A stretch of DNA of 64,000 nucleotides from Dipteronia dyeriana. Taxonomy: Eukaryota; Streptophyta; Magnoliopsida; Sapindales; Sapindaceae. The stretch's first letter is position 1. Every line of letters starts with the position of its first letter. The DNA lies in NCBI GenBank assembly GCA_032871835.1, contig CM065299.1, positions 96,424,652-96,488,651 on the forward strand. Reading direction: 5' to 3'. A model generated the notes under the pieces. The model was given only the letters and a program-made list of their open reading frames with translations. It made no database searches and had not been told where the DNA came from. The translations under genes were made by a program, and so were the position numbers. Of the stretch, positions 23,215-34,568 are shown in pieces.

Positions 23215-23709
23215 ATATGTTCCTTTCATTGGGTGTTGTATGAACTTACCTTGTACAAACACAAAATTGAGATGTACGACTCATTACAAAATCGGAATGA
23301 CAAGAACAAACAGCTACAACGGATACCTCATATTAAGACACTCGTCTCATTTTTACCTAGTATACTTCGTGCTGCTGGATATTATGAGCAACCTAAATCC
23401 GATCCTAAGCCATTTGAGGTTGATGTTGTTGAACCGTACTTGATTCCTCAGCAACATGCCACGTGAGAACATTTTTAATGTTTTTTTTATTTGTTTTCAA
23501 CATTTTATTACTATTTCCACTTATCGATATTGACAACTATTACTAGTAAATGTATGAGGAGTTGTAGTGTGTTCATCATGAAGTACATGGAAAATATTCT
23601 TCAAAAGAAATGTTATCAAATGGACTTCAAGGCAGACGATATGAAGGACACTAGAAATGAAATTGTTGAATGGTTTTTTCAAGCTTCGAAGCTATGCCAA
23701 TGGCATTAG
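23215..23709 (+). pseudogene. Ulp1-like (C48) cysteine-protease C terminus of transposon origin
   Basis: Two exons are inferred. The first (to 23462) reads FHWVLYEL, then YDSLQNRND, then LVSFLPSILRAAGYYE and VDVVEPYLIPQQHAT. A GT-AG intron (23463-23558) follows, then TSCSVFIMKYMENILQKK to a stop at 23707-23709. This is the layout of the Ulp1 SUMO-protease fold as found in plant MULE-linked proteins: catalytic His (HW), Asp (YDS), an upstream Gln and Cys before VFIMK. The usual DCG around the Cys is SCS here, which suggests decay. No N-terminal part is seen; the 245-bp tandem repeats lie upstream. A decayed MULE transposase fragment faces it from the other strand at 24060-24255. Confidence 0.8.
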
Positions 23710-24059
23710 AAAGATGTTGCCATGTAAACAGACGAAATTCAAACCAATTTTTCTGATTATGTTAACAAACCGAATTTTAAGTTAAAAAAGTATCTTTAAA
23801 ACCTAATAGTTAGTTTTTTCTTCACAAAATAATTATGCAATTTTTTTGGTTTATTCTCTTTTATTTTAAAGACAATACACATGCCTAAATGTAAAATTAA
23901 CAATTGATCATAACAATGTCCTAATAATTTAACTCAAACCAAGTCCATGATTTTCTAACAAAAGTTGTACACATTTTTATCATTTTACACAATAAATGAC
24001 AATCCAAATTATAGTGAATTACAGTAGTTCCACACCATGCTTCTCTTTCACCTCTTATT

Positions 24060-24255
24060 ATATCTTTTGGACAGATGTTAGCATCGCTGCTCAATTTATG
24101 GGCATAAAATTATCCAATTACATTGGCACTAGCAGCCCGAAATTGTCCCCTATACACATCTCCTTCACAAGTGTGAGTCGTAATGAATTTTTTAACATAC
24201 CAAAACATGCAATGCTCATTCCTAACTGCCTCAATCGTGAACTGATAGTTTCTCA
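24060..24255 (-). pseudogene. MULE transposase N-terminal fragment
   Basis: The minus-strand reading FWYVKKFITTHTCEGDVYRG, then AASANVIG, then DANICPKDI matches the end of the N-terminal domain of MuDR-type transposases (compare FWLIQKYIKEHSC...ASAWVIG at 6766-6980 in this window). A stop follows VIG. Upstream it is cut at about 24255 by the Copia remnant. It lies convergent with the Ulp1-like exon, the same layout as at 54-56 kb. Confidence 0.8.
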
Positions 24256-24879
24256 GTAGCGCTACTATGTATAAAAATACATCTTCAATAATTGTTTTAT
24301 TTTGATTCCACATTTCTCTCATATAATTTATAGAAATTTTCTCAATATCTATATTCTTGTATCTCTGTTGAGATTACTTCCATTTCAATGGATTTAGTCA
24401 TTTCATAGACTTGAATATCTTTAGATATATCACTCTTATAGAGTTGATTTAAAGAAAGTGGATTTATTTATAACTCGAGTTTATTTACTCTTGGGATCCC
24501 AATAACAATACCTTTCAAAAAGGTTCATATGCTTATGATATTCATCAGATGATTTATTTGTTGCATTTTACTTTGATTGTTCTACAGGAACAATTACCCG
24601 ACCGAGCTTTATGTGATAACAAATTATAAAATCTTGTTACCTCTAATATACCACGTAACATATTAATAATCATCTGATGATCAATTATCTTCCGTATTTT
24701 AGAGATACGAAGATTGAAATGAGACACACACATATATTTATTTATATATATATATAGAGAGAGAGAGAGAACTGAACTGGTATCTCTATTTTGTATATAA
24801 GTAACTTTTCATTTACTTTTCCCTTATAGAGAAACTTTCCTATTTGGAAATCAATCAATATGATAATATATAGATTGTG

Positions 24880-26110
24880 CGTAAATATATACACTATCAA
24901 AAGTTTAAATGATCTAATAGAAGATTATTCAAAATCAACATTAATCACATAATGATATAGATGCCTTATCTTAGATCATACAAGAGATGCAAATAAGGAG
25001 ATATACAACACAATCAAATATCTTAAAAATGAGTAAGTCCCTATATAGAATTTAGTAACTATATCGAAAAAAATAAAGTTCTCGTAAATACTTGAAAATG
25101 TTTGACAAGTGATTCCTCTGATCCATTTTGATTATGATTATATATGAAAACTAGATGTTTGAACATCTATCCCAACTGATTTGCAATATTCATCGAATAT
25201 CTTGTAAATTCAATCAAGTAAATATACCTGAAAAACTAATAATCAGTACCAATAATATGGCGATGTTTGATAATAAACAGACATGTGATCATCTCGTAGA
25301 TGCATCAATTAGAACCATACAATAATGAAATGGATCATTTGGTGGATGAATATGTCCACATATATCCATTGAATTCTTTGTAAGAATGATGAGGATTCAA
25401 AACCAATTTGTATGATAAGATGGTTTTACTGTTAGTCTCCCATGTGAACATGCAGTACATAGGTTCTCATCGGATAAAGAATCTTCTGGTTCTTGAATGG
25501 ATATCTATGAGAATTTTCAATGGTTCCACATATCATTGTAGATCCTGGGTGACCGATACGGTCACGCCAAAGTATAAACATTTTTTTATCTGGAAACTTT
25601 TGATTCATAATTGCATAAATATCTACACTCTTTATAATAATGTAATATAATCCAGATGATAAAGCACTCGGCTTTTCTATAATGAGTTTCTGGCTTGAAT
25701 CATGAGAAGTAATGTACATATATTAAACATTCTCATTTCTCATAGTTTCAATATAATATCCATTCCTTCGTATATCTTTGAAATTAAACAGATTTTGTTA
25801 TATCCTGTTTAAATGATATAAAATATCAGCTATACACAATTTAATACCATCTGGTAATAAGATTTTGGCTCTTCAAGACTTTAATTAGATCTGTTGGATC
25901 TGATATGGTATCAACCTTATATACCTTTGAAAGGTACATCTTTCTTTATGTTCTGTTTGACTAATATCGAGTATCATTGATAAATAACTGAGTATTGTTT
26001 TATAATAATATCGTGGCTCTTCTAGAGTTTTCTATCAGATTCGTTGGATCTGAGACATAATTTAGTATTGCTTGACAACAATATTGTGGCTCCTCTGGAG
26101 CTTTCTATTA
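24880..26110 (-). pseudogene. Copia pol remnant (protease tail, GAG-pre-integrase, integrase start)
   Basis: Through stops and shifts the minus strand reads a protease tail (ILPDGIKLCIADILYHL; FKDIRRNGYYIETM), then SALSSGLYY, then GAG-pre-integrase (ILWRDRIGHPGSTM...IENSHRYPFKNQKIL) and the start of integrase (GHIHPPNDPFHYCMVLIDAS, about 25330). The only long open piece is 25432-25719. The catalytic Asp after VLIDAS-type text is present, but later parts are too decayed to follow. Confidence 0.82.
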
Positions 26111-27147
26111 GATCCCTTAAGACCTGGAAACAGTATTAACATTTGTTCTGAGCAAAGTCAAATTCATAAAATATATATGGCTCCACAGAACTGTATGAGA
26201 CGTTACACTCTCAGCAAGCTGTTTATTTTCCTTCTAGGAATTTTATAGACATTATATGTAATGTCATTTTATATCTCATTTGAAATGATAATAATCTCTC
26301 CCCCAAATCATAAAATATTTTTGACTCTACAGAAACTGTATGAGTCGTTGCACTCTCAGCAAGACATATATTTTCATTTTGGGAAATTTATAGACATTAC
26401 ATATAGTGTCTTTTTATATCTCATCTGAAATGATAATAATCTCTTTTTTTTAATAAGTTTATTCTGTAAACCATTTTCTCATGTCATTTACAAACATCCA
26501 CTCTTGAGATATGTTTTGATATCTCATGAATGTAAATATATCCAAACTTACTCTCTTAATATTGTTCCTTCATGAGCAAGTATAAAATGGATAAAATATC
26601 CTTTACAGTATACATGATATTAGGATTTTCAATCCTTTTATGATAATCACAGCATCCCGATGGATGTATATGAGATGGATAAAATATTATTTCCATTTCC
26701 ATTTATTCATTAGGATCTTAAATCCTTTTTATGATACTCACAATATCTTGTTGGAAGTGTAGATCATTTTTCTCAAATGAATGACATGTAAACATATTAC
26801 TTCATATATGTGAGATAACTTCAGATTCTGAACAATTTTGAAATCTCAGGTTCCAAATAATTAAGTATGACTTTCATGAATATAACACTAGATTCAGAAC
26901 TCCAAGTTCTCATTGGTTTTCAAAACCGTATCGTATAGCATTCATGTATATAACACTGGATCCAAAACTCCAGGTTCGCATCGGTTTTCAAAACTGTACC
27001 AACTTAAATGTTAAAAATCCAGAAAATTTAATTTCTGGTTAGTTGGTCTAGCTAATCTCATATATTACGTATAAGTAAATACTCAAATATTCAAAGAGCA
27101 TAATAATTATACAACTAACTAGAGCATAATAATTATACAATTATCTG

Positions 27148-27480
27148 GAGACACGGCCGAAGCCAGTCCTAAGACACAGCCGAAGCCAGTCCCAAGTCAT
27201 GACATAAGTCAGTCTCATATATTACGTAAAAATAAATGCTGAATATTTAAACAATTTATTTGGAGACACAACCGAAGCCGGTACTAAGACACGACCTAAG
27301 CTAGTCCCGAGTCATGACATAAGTCAGTCTCTTATATTGCATAAAAATAAATGTTGAATATTTAAATAATTTATTTGGAGACACAGCCAAAGCCAGTCCT
27401 AAGACATGGCCTAAGCCAGTCTTGAGACGTGACATATGCTTGTCTCATATATTGCATAAAAATAAATGATTTCAGGACCA
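27148..27480. repeat. Tandem repeat inside Copia copy A, period about 114 bp
   Basis: Blocks starting GGAGACACGGCCGAAGCC / GGAGACACAACCGAAGCC / GGAGACACAGCCAAAGCC begin at about 27148, 27261 and 27376. Each holds shorter AAGCCAGTCC(T/C)(A/G)AGACA subrepeats. Copy B has two such blocks at about 62653 and 62767. Confidence 0.82.
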
Positions 27481-27599
27481 TAAGATCACCTGATATGTGC
27501 ATTAAAATAAATTCAAAATTATAATATATAGGTTCCGTTGACGGCATAAGCCATCTTTTTATACAGAACTATATAAAGAAATATCTAGAATGTTAGTAT

Positions 27600-28315
27600 G
27601 TAAGTAACTCACTCATCAGGGAATCATTTTTACTTTTAGACAAACGTGCTGGAGATCTAGATCTTCCATCACGCCTAAAGATAGAGTTAATAAAGCTTGA
27701 ATATGTCAAAACAATACTTACGATCAAAATTAGCTGAAACTGATGGTACGGTTGCGCCAAGAACGGTCGAAATAGCTGGAAATAGGTCTGACTCGGTTGA
27801 AAACGGGTGAAAATTGCACTGAGTTGGACACAAAACATTTTTGGACTGAATTGACTCGCTTAACGGAATATTCTCTAAAGTAACGGATATGCTTGGACGG
27901 TAACAGAATATTCTCAATTTGGTGACATGGAAAATCGTTGATGTGGCGATGACGTGGTGCGACTGGACACTGATGTGGCACTACGAGACGTTGATGTGTC
28001 ACTGATTGGACGATGACATGGATGATGATGTGGTCATCTTCTTCCTTGGGAAGTTGCAAAAAAATTTGGATTTTTTCCAATGTTGACCAAACTTTGACCA
28101 AAGCTAGAGAGTTCGTTTGAGCTCCGTTTGAGATACGGTCAGTGGTGTTGGAATCGTATTTCAGAGAGGAGCACAACGGTATCCTTCGAAAAGCGATTCG
28201 AGCATTTTGAAATTTCTGCACTCGATCTAAAACAAAGCTAAAACTCTTAAAAAACTTTTTCGGTAACAAAATTACTATTTACTATGCCTAATCTATACTC
28301 ATACTGATAACGTGT
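27600..28315 (-). other. Leader and gag-position region of Copia copy A, no gag recognised
   Basis: This would be the 5' leader and gag of the element. A 179-codon open frame (27730-28269) has no gag motif and is not preserved in copy B, so I do not call it a gene. Confidence 0.55.
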
Positions 28316-28640
28316 TATAAATTAACGAGTAAATAACAAATTAAGAAGAGAACCTCAAATAGATTAAATAACAAATATCAAACAAAGAAAACAGAGGCAA
28401 GAGATTTAGAGAGACGAGACAGAGAATTTATGTATTTGATATTAATGTCAATCAGCTGATCAACCTTTCTAATGAAAAACATAAGACTTATTTATAGACT
28501 TTTTTACAAGAGTAATCAAGTGGAAGAGATATTGATGATGATAAAACCAGGTGGATAGATTAACTTGACAAAGTCAAATAAAGTCAAGCGGTGGATAGAC
28601 GGTGGATTTTATCAAGTGGTGAAAGCCACATGTGTTTACA
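28316..28640 (-). repeat. Probable 5' LTR of Copia copy A
   Basis: It starts right after the primer-site region, with TA where copy B has TG. It contains a TTATTTATAGA TATA-like site (minus or plus sense) and ends TGTTTACA at 28640. With no partner LTR found, the limits are approximate. Confidence 0.55.
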
Positions 28641-29130
28641 ACGATTAGAAATAATAAAGGTCCGTCCTGTAAGCGTTTTTCAGTTGTTATTTTTCGAAAA
28701 TAAAAATGAAAATGAAAATGAAAATAAAAATAAAAATAGTGTTTTTGGTTTCAGTTTTGAATTCTGAAAACTCGTCTGGTAGCATATACTGAAAACCGTA
28801 TCTTAAAAATGAAAATAGAAAAAACGTGTCGGGTAGGTTAACCGAAAACTATCAAAAATTGAAATATCAATTTTGACATTTTATTTAATATAATTACAAC
28901 TATAAATAAATTGATTACATAATTAACCAATATAATTTTTGTATTGTAATTTTTAAATTAGACAAAAGTAATATATTAAAAATTAATTCAAAACAACATA
29001 TCAAAAAATGAATTAATCAAAACTAAACTCTTAAATTATAAATAAATAATTACAATATATATATATATTAAAAATAAAAATATAACTGTATATTATAATA
29101 ATATATAAAATATATATTATAATATATATA

Positions 29131-29405
29131 ATGAGGTCCAGGGACATATGAACCATCTCTGATCTTCATGCCAAGGAACTCAATGTCAGTAACACTTATT
29201 GAACTCTTTTTATCGGATAGCATGATTCCATATTTGTCAATGATTTGGTGGAATTGTTGTAGGAGCTTATCATGTTAAAATCTGGATTTTGACCCGAGGG
29301 CCCGAACTACCATTGTTGGTGGCATGATAGACTTCTGAAGGAGAATCAGGATCTGTGTATCCTATCTGTTCTGAGGAAGTACTGGAGTCGTCTGAATCTT
29401 GGACC
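29131..29405 (-). pseudogene. Endogenous pararetrovirus (Caulimoviridae) fragment
   Basis: The minus-strand reading of 29131-29272 is the thumb/palm end of a caulimovirid reverse transcriptase: a GIMLSDKK-type segment, then the IEFLGMKI motif and a closing PGPH. Directly upstream on that strand (29273-29405), in another frame, lies a short Ser/Asp-rich piece (QDSDDSSTSSEQ) with the look of a different part of a viral polyprotein; a stop and frame change separate the two. The fragment is flanked on both sides by (TA)n-like sequence. It is short, rearranged and non-coding. A Ty3/gypsy origin is the alternative, but the spacing and the PH ending favour Caulimoviridae. Confidence 0.72.
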
Positions 29406-29522
29406 AATATTTTATACATTATATTATATAAAAATATATATATATAATATTTGATTGTATATAATAACATATTATATATTATTAAATATATATAATATTA
29501 TAATATATATATATATATATAT

Positions 29523-30432
29523 TGTCGCATGTGAATTTTATCAAACGTACACGTCATCGACAAAGAGGATAAAATTGCCAGGTGGATGTCCAAATAGACA
29601 TTCAAAAAATATCCCACAAGATATCACCAAAAAAGAGAAAGCCAGAGCAAACAGGTATTGAACAAAACCTACTCGGGGTCAACTGACGTCATATACTACT
29701 CGGGGTCAGTTAAAGATACTCGGGGCTAGTTGATGACGTTTTCTACTCGGGATCAGATGGCGTCACTCGGGACCAGCTGATATCGTGTTCTACTCGGGAC
29801 AAACATGAAGATAACCGAATAAAAAGCTCAGCGCGTAGCTCACACGAATCAAGTCATTAAAATACGTGAAGATATCCATGTCAAAGAGGAATTCCAAGAA
29901 CAGAATATCAAGCAGAAAGGGTTTCTAATCAGACAACAATTTTATTTCTTCAAAAAGACTGCACTTTTATAGGAAATAAGTCCTAACTGGACTACATTAC
30001 TAGAGTCCCATTCGATCTCAATACAAGTCTCCGAAACAGGAAAGAAGACAAACTACTTCGAACAAGCAAACAATCATAATTAAATACAAAGATCTTTTAT
30101 TACTTGTACAAAGAGGATTAGGGTTCTATGGACATATAAATAGACCCATAATTTCGTCACAAAATATAGACAGAGAATACACAGAAATCATATAGCAAAA
30201 TACAGAGAGAAAAAGAGAGATCGAGAATTGTAATTATTATATTCATAGTGGATTTTGGCTTGGTTGATTATTCAGCCACCCGTGGATGTTTCTCAGGTCA
30301 TCGGAGTCTTGCCACGTAAAAACTTGCATCCGATTATTTTTTTTTTTTCTTTCTCTTTCTCTCTCTTTGAGATCACAGCTAAAATCCAATTCTTGTTGAC
30401 TTTTTCCATACATCCAGAATTCGACGTCAACA
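29523..30432 (+). mobile_element. Solo LTR, 910 bp
   Basis: It starts TGTCGCATGTG, ends GACGTCAACA, with TATAT before and TATAA after (4 of 5 match). It contains a TATA-like ATATAAATAG at about 30136 and an R/U5-like stretch (CCACCCGTGGATG...CCACGTAAA, about 30277-30320) like that in the Tork-like LTRs (CCGTGGATGTAGGCAAATTG...CCACGTAAA). A short repeat, TACTCGGG(G/A), occurs about eight times at 29665-29800. No internal domain is attached. Confidence 0.8.
29665..29805 (+). repeat. TACTCGGG short repeats in the solo LTR U3
   Basis: CTACTCGGGGTCA / ATACTCGGGGCTA / CTACTCGGGATCA / CACTCGGGACCA and similar copies, spaced 20-35 bp, sit upstream of the LTR TATA site; possible enhancer repeats. Confidence 0.7.
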
Positions 30433-30581
30433 TATAATAATAATTATAATGTATACATATATATATATATATATATTATTGCATGAAGGCTTTTAGTTCT
30501 AGTTGGAAATAAATTATTCTGGAATATATATATATAAAAAAGGGGAACTTTGGTCATTTGAAAATTTTATCCCGCCTTGTT

Positions 30582-30586
30582 CTAGT
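30582..30586. repeat. Target-site duplication CTAGT, left
   Basis: CTAGT here and at 38848-38852 flank the SIRE-like Copia element exactly. Confidence 0.95.
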
Positions 30587-32263
30587 TGAAATTCCCTAGA
30601 AAATGTGTGTCTATAACCTAGAGGGTGGATGGTGAATAGGTTTTAATACGATAGATTACCAATTTCACGAATTAATCAATATTATCAATTCTTCCACATT
30701 CTACTAAGTGTTCAAAAAAAAGACAACAGACATAAAACAGTAACAACACACAATATATACGCGGAAACCCTCCAAATGGGAAAAACCACAGGCTGTTCAG
30801 TGCGCCACACTCGATCCTCAAAATCCACTATTGAGAGAAAGTTTACAACCTAGGTTGACCTCCCGTCTAACCTTCTAGTTACTAACCCTTTCACTCTACC
30901 CAACGGGCCTTAATAGTGATTTTGGATCACTAACCTTGAGCACTAATCACATAGCCACAAGCTTAATCAACAATGAAGAGATAATGACAACCTAGGTTGA
31001 CCTTCCGTCTAACCTTCTAATTACTAACCCTTTCACTCTACCCAACGGGCCTTAATAGTGATTTGGATCACTAACCTTGAGCACTAATCACATAGCCACA
31101 AGCTTAATCAACAATGAAGAGATAATGACAACCTAAGTGAATATGCAAGAGTATTCTATATGCAAAAATGCTAGGTCAAGACATTCATGCTTATCTAGGA
31201 TTAATAATGACAATTAAAGCAAATTATATATATCAATGTTCTAAATGCAAAGGCAAGAAGAATTAGCTAGAATGGTAAAACTGTCCTAAATTCTAGATAT
31301 CACAAATCAATACTTCTCAACCAACCATCAATACACAAACATGTCATAAAAGCAATTAAACATACAAGCAAGCATTTAATATGCAATAAGGACTAAAACC
31401 CTATGTATACATGTCTTAGTAATGAAACTATAAAGTCTCGAGCATGTAGAAGTTTCCTAGTCAAGAAGAAGATGATGATCCATGCTTAGATGATCCTAGA
31501 ATGAAGCTAGATGATCATGAGATGAAGTTGGGTTGAGTAAAAATGAGTGTTTGGAAGTCCCTCTCTCTAGAAAAGCTAGACCACACAAAGATGTCTTATT
31601 GGACTATTAAAAACCAAAGAGATTAGAAGAGAACATATATATATATATGGTGCCCTACACAAAGTGACATCGTTTTGGATGAAAGGCAACCAAATCCCGT
31701 CAGGACCGCTGGCTGTACCGCAGTAAAGGTAAGTGTCCAGATCGCGGCACAGAGAGCGGTGCATCGCCTGGACAACACCGCTCTGTAGGTCGATGTGCAT
31801 GCAAGTGCACAGACCGCGGTATGGACAGCATGCAACGCCTATAAAACTCCGACTGGGAGACCGTGGTGCATACAACAAGCACAAGCCGCGGTAGCCACAG
31901 CGTACAGCCTCTGGTAAACACCGTTGTACAGACCGCGGTGTAGGCACTGCACAGAGCGGTCTGAACCGCGGACCAGAGGAAAAAAATCCTATTTTTAAGG
32001 CACAAAAAATGCATTCAACATTCAAACAAGAATTAAGACACACAAGGCACACAAGATGGCAAATAAGCATGCATGCAAGATAATTAAAGGAAAATGCATG
32101 AGTGTGTGTGCCATAATATCTCTTCAATGAAAGTTAAGCAAGTGACTTTACCTTCGATGCTTGAACTTGGTTATGAACAATGATGCCCTAAACTACCCTT
32201 ACATATTGATCCCCAAATGTGGTTGTCAATGAAATAAGCCAATCAAACACCAATGAACTTACA
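30587..32263 (-). repeat. 3' LTR of the SIRE-like element (1677 bp)
   Basis: Reading on the plus strand it starts TGAAATTCC and ends GAACTTACA. It is longer than its partner mainly because of a tandem duplication of about 142 bp (30845-31127). A GC-rich CCGCGG cluster lies at 31700-31975. Confidence 0.94.
30845..31127. repeat. 142-bp tandem duplication within the 3' LTR
   Basis: ACAACCTAGGTTGACC starts at 30845 and again at 30987; the copy at 31128 resumes single sequence. The 5' LTR has only one copy, so the duplication arose after insertion or was gained in the template. Confidence 0.88.
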
Positions 32264-32275
32264 ATCTCCCCCTTT
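32264..32275 (-). other. Polypurine tract of the SIRE-like element
   Basis: ATCTCCCCCTTT on the plus strand is AAAGGGGGAGAT on the coding strand, directly against the 3' LTR. Confidence 0.9.
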
Positions 32276-33097
32276 GGCTATTTCATGACAAACCACTCAC
32301 TCATAAAGTATCCTCACAACAAAAAGAAACAACAAGAGGTCAACAAATACATTATATATTACAAGAGATACCTAAAACTAAATCTTCAAATCTTCAAATC
32401 TTCAAATCTTCAAATCTTCCATCTCTTGTAGAATGATCATCCCTACAAAACAAGAACTACACTTTCCAAAAGACAAGTGTATGAAAGGGATCAAGATAAA
32501 TAAAAACAAGCGCAAATTGCATGAATTAGAAACAAGTAACATGCAATCAACAATGCACATAAGCTAACAACACAAACTCAACTTCCCCTAAAAACGGCAT
32601 TCTCCCCTTATATGCAAAAGCAACACAAACTCCCCCTAAATCCAACATTACTCCCTTTTTTTGTCACAAGATAGGCAAATGAGTATTCCCCAACTGGGAC
32701 GCTTTAACAAAGAGAGATATTTGCAATGTAAATGCATAATCATATACAACAACTTTATGCAATTTAATTAAGAGAGAGAGAAAGTTATGAAAGTTATGAA
32801 AGTTTTATTTATTGGAACCTGTGTGAAAAGATTGCCTTGAATGAAATACATGCAACATCAACTTCCAAAAGCATAGTATTTGGCAAAGGAAAATAACACA
32901 TGAAGTTCCAAGAGAAGTCAAACCAATTTCACCAATTTGTCAATGGAACACAAGATATAGTGTAACAAGAGATAAGAGCAACTATCAAGCGTTACAAGTT
33001 AAACAAGACATGAGCGACTATTACGCCCTTTTAGATTTTTCCGGGTGAAATGCTCGTACGATAGTAGCCTTGTTCAACAAGTAAAGAGAGAGAGAGA
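32276..33097 (-). other. 3' untranslated region of the SIRE-like element
   Basis: About 0.8 kb between RNase H and the polypurine tract, with no open frame that resembles the envelope-like gene some SIRE relatives carry. It contains a short ATCTTCAA run (about 32383-32420). Confidence 0.75.
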
Positions 33098-34567
33098 CTA
33101 TTGGATATGACAAAACCCAATAGACCTAATAAGAGATTTAAACTTAGTTGAATCTAATGGTTTTGTAAACAAGTCAGCTAGTTGATCATTTGTGCCCACG
33201 TGTTCAAGTGCAATGCGTTTGCTCTCAACTAGCTCTCTAATGACATGACGTCTAATGTCAATATGTTTAGTTCTAGAATGTTGGACATGATTTTTTGAAA
33301 TATTAATGGCACTCATGTTATCACAATAAAGGGTTAGAGTACCTTGCTCAAAGCCATAATCCACAAGCATTTGCTTCATCCAAAGAAGTTGTGTGCAAGC
33401 ACTCCCAACGGCTATATACTCGGCCTAGTTTGTGGATAATGATATGGAATTTTGCTTCTTGCAAAACCATGACACAAGATTGTTCCCAAGGAAGAAGCAA
33501 CCGCCCGATGTACTATTCCTATCATCACAATTACTTGCCCAATCTGTATCACTAAAACCAACTAAACTAGCATTAGTGTCAAAAGAGTACCATATCCCAT
33601 AATTGGATGTCTCATTCACATATCGAATGATTCTCTTCACGGAGGAGAGATAGGATTCCTTGGGATTGGCTTGATACCTAGCACACACATCAACACTAAA
33701 GGTTATATCGGGCCTACTAGCAGTCAAGTATAACAAGCTCCCTATCATGCCCCGATATAGACTTTGATCCACACTTTTTCCACTAGCATCCTTGCTAATT
33801 TTCAATGTGGTACTCATAGGTGTGTCACAATGCTTGGCATTCTCAAGGCCAAATTTCTTCACTAGGTTCTTGGCATATGAAGATCCCATCATGCATTTGC
33901 TTGATTTGCAAGCCTATGAAGTAATTGAGTTCACCAACCATGCTCATTTCAAATTCATGAGTCATGACAACAACAAATTGTTTAACTTTCAAGTTGTCTG
34001 TGGAACCAAAAATGATGTCATCAACATAAATTTGTGCTATGAATAGCTCATCTTTAGTACACTTGATGAACAAGGTCTTGTCAACACTTTTTCTAGAGTA
34101 GCCATTATCAACAAGATAAAGAGTGAGATGCTCATACCAAGCCCTTGGTGCTTGTTTCAACCCATATAGAGCCTTTTTGAGACGATAAACATGATTGGGG
34201 TGATATGGATCCACAAACCCCTTGTGTTGCTCGACAAACACTTCCTCTTGTAAGAAGCCATTGAGGAAGGCACTCTTAACATCCATTTGATGCAATTTAA
34301 ACTTGCGCATGCAAGATATGGATAAGAGAAGCCTAATGGACTCTAATCGGGCAACAGGAGCAAAAGTCTCCTTAAAGTCGATACTCTCAATTTGTGAGTA
34401 CCCTTATGCTACAAGTCTAGCCATGTTCCGCACAATGTTACCATCCTCATCGGATTTATTTCTATAGACCCACTTGGTGCCTATCACATTAGAGTTCTTA
34501 GGCCTAGGAACTAGAGTCCAAACCTCATTTCTTTCAAATTGATTTAGCTCCTTTTGCATAGCAAGAA
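33098..34567 (-). pseudogene. Reverse transcriptase and RNase H of the SIRE-like element
   Basis: On the minus strand the RT starts near 34560 (QKELNQFERNEVWTLVPRP), has ARLVA then a stop where a Gln or Lys codon is usual, then [31 protein letters not shown] (about 34300), and the catalytic YVDDI (about 34030). RNase H follows: GMIGSLLYLTASRPDI about 33730, SLSTN then a TAG stop at about 33424 where Glu of AEYIAV belongs, and SRTKHIDIRRHVIREL about 33270. A frame change near 33880 separates the RT end from the next piece. End at 33098. Confidence 0.92.
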
Positions 34568-34568
34568 T

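Larger units (their letters stand above)
24256..28640 (-). mobile_element. Decayed Ty1-copia element, copy A
   Basis: This aligns over its length with 60690-63680 (copy B). On the minus strand it begins with a probable 5' LTR (28316-28640), next to a primer site read as CTGATAACGT (complement of GTTATCAG, about 28304). Tandem repeats and protease, GAG-pre-integrase and integrase remnants follow. Reverse transcriptase and RNase H are not recognisable and no left LTR was found, so it is truncated at the MULE fragment. The order of parts and motif text are Ty1-copia. Confidence 0.82.

Noticed and set aside
27730..28269. 179-codon minus-strand frame at the gag position of Copia copy A
   Set aside because: No gag motif and not preserved in copy B.
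32276..33097. Envelope-like gene expected in some SIRE relatives
   Set aside because: Looked for on the coding strand; no open frame or membrane segment is seen in the 0.8 kb available.
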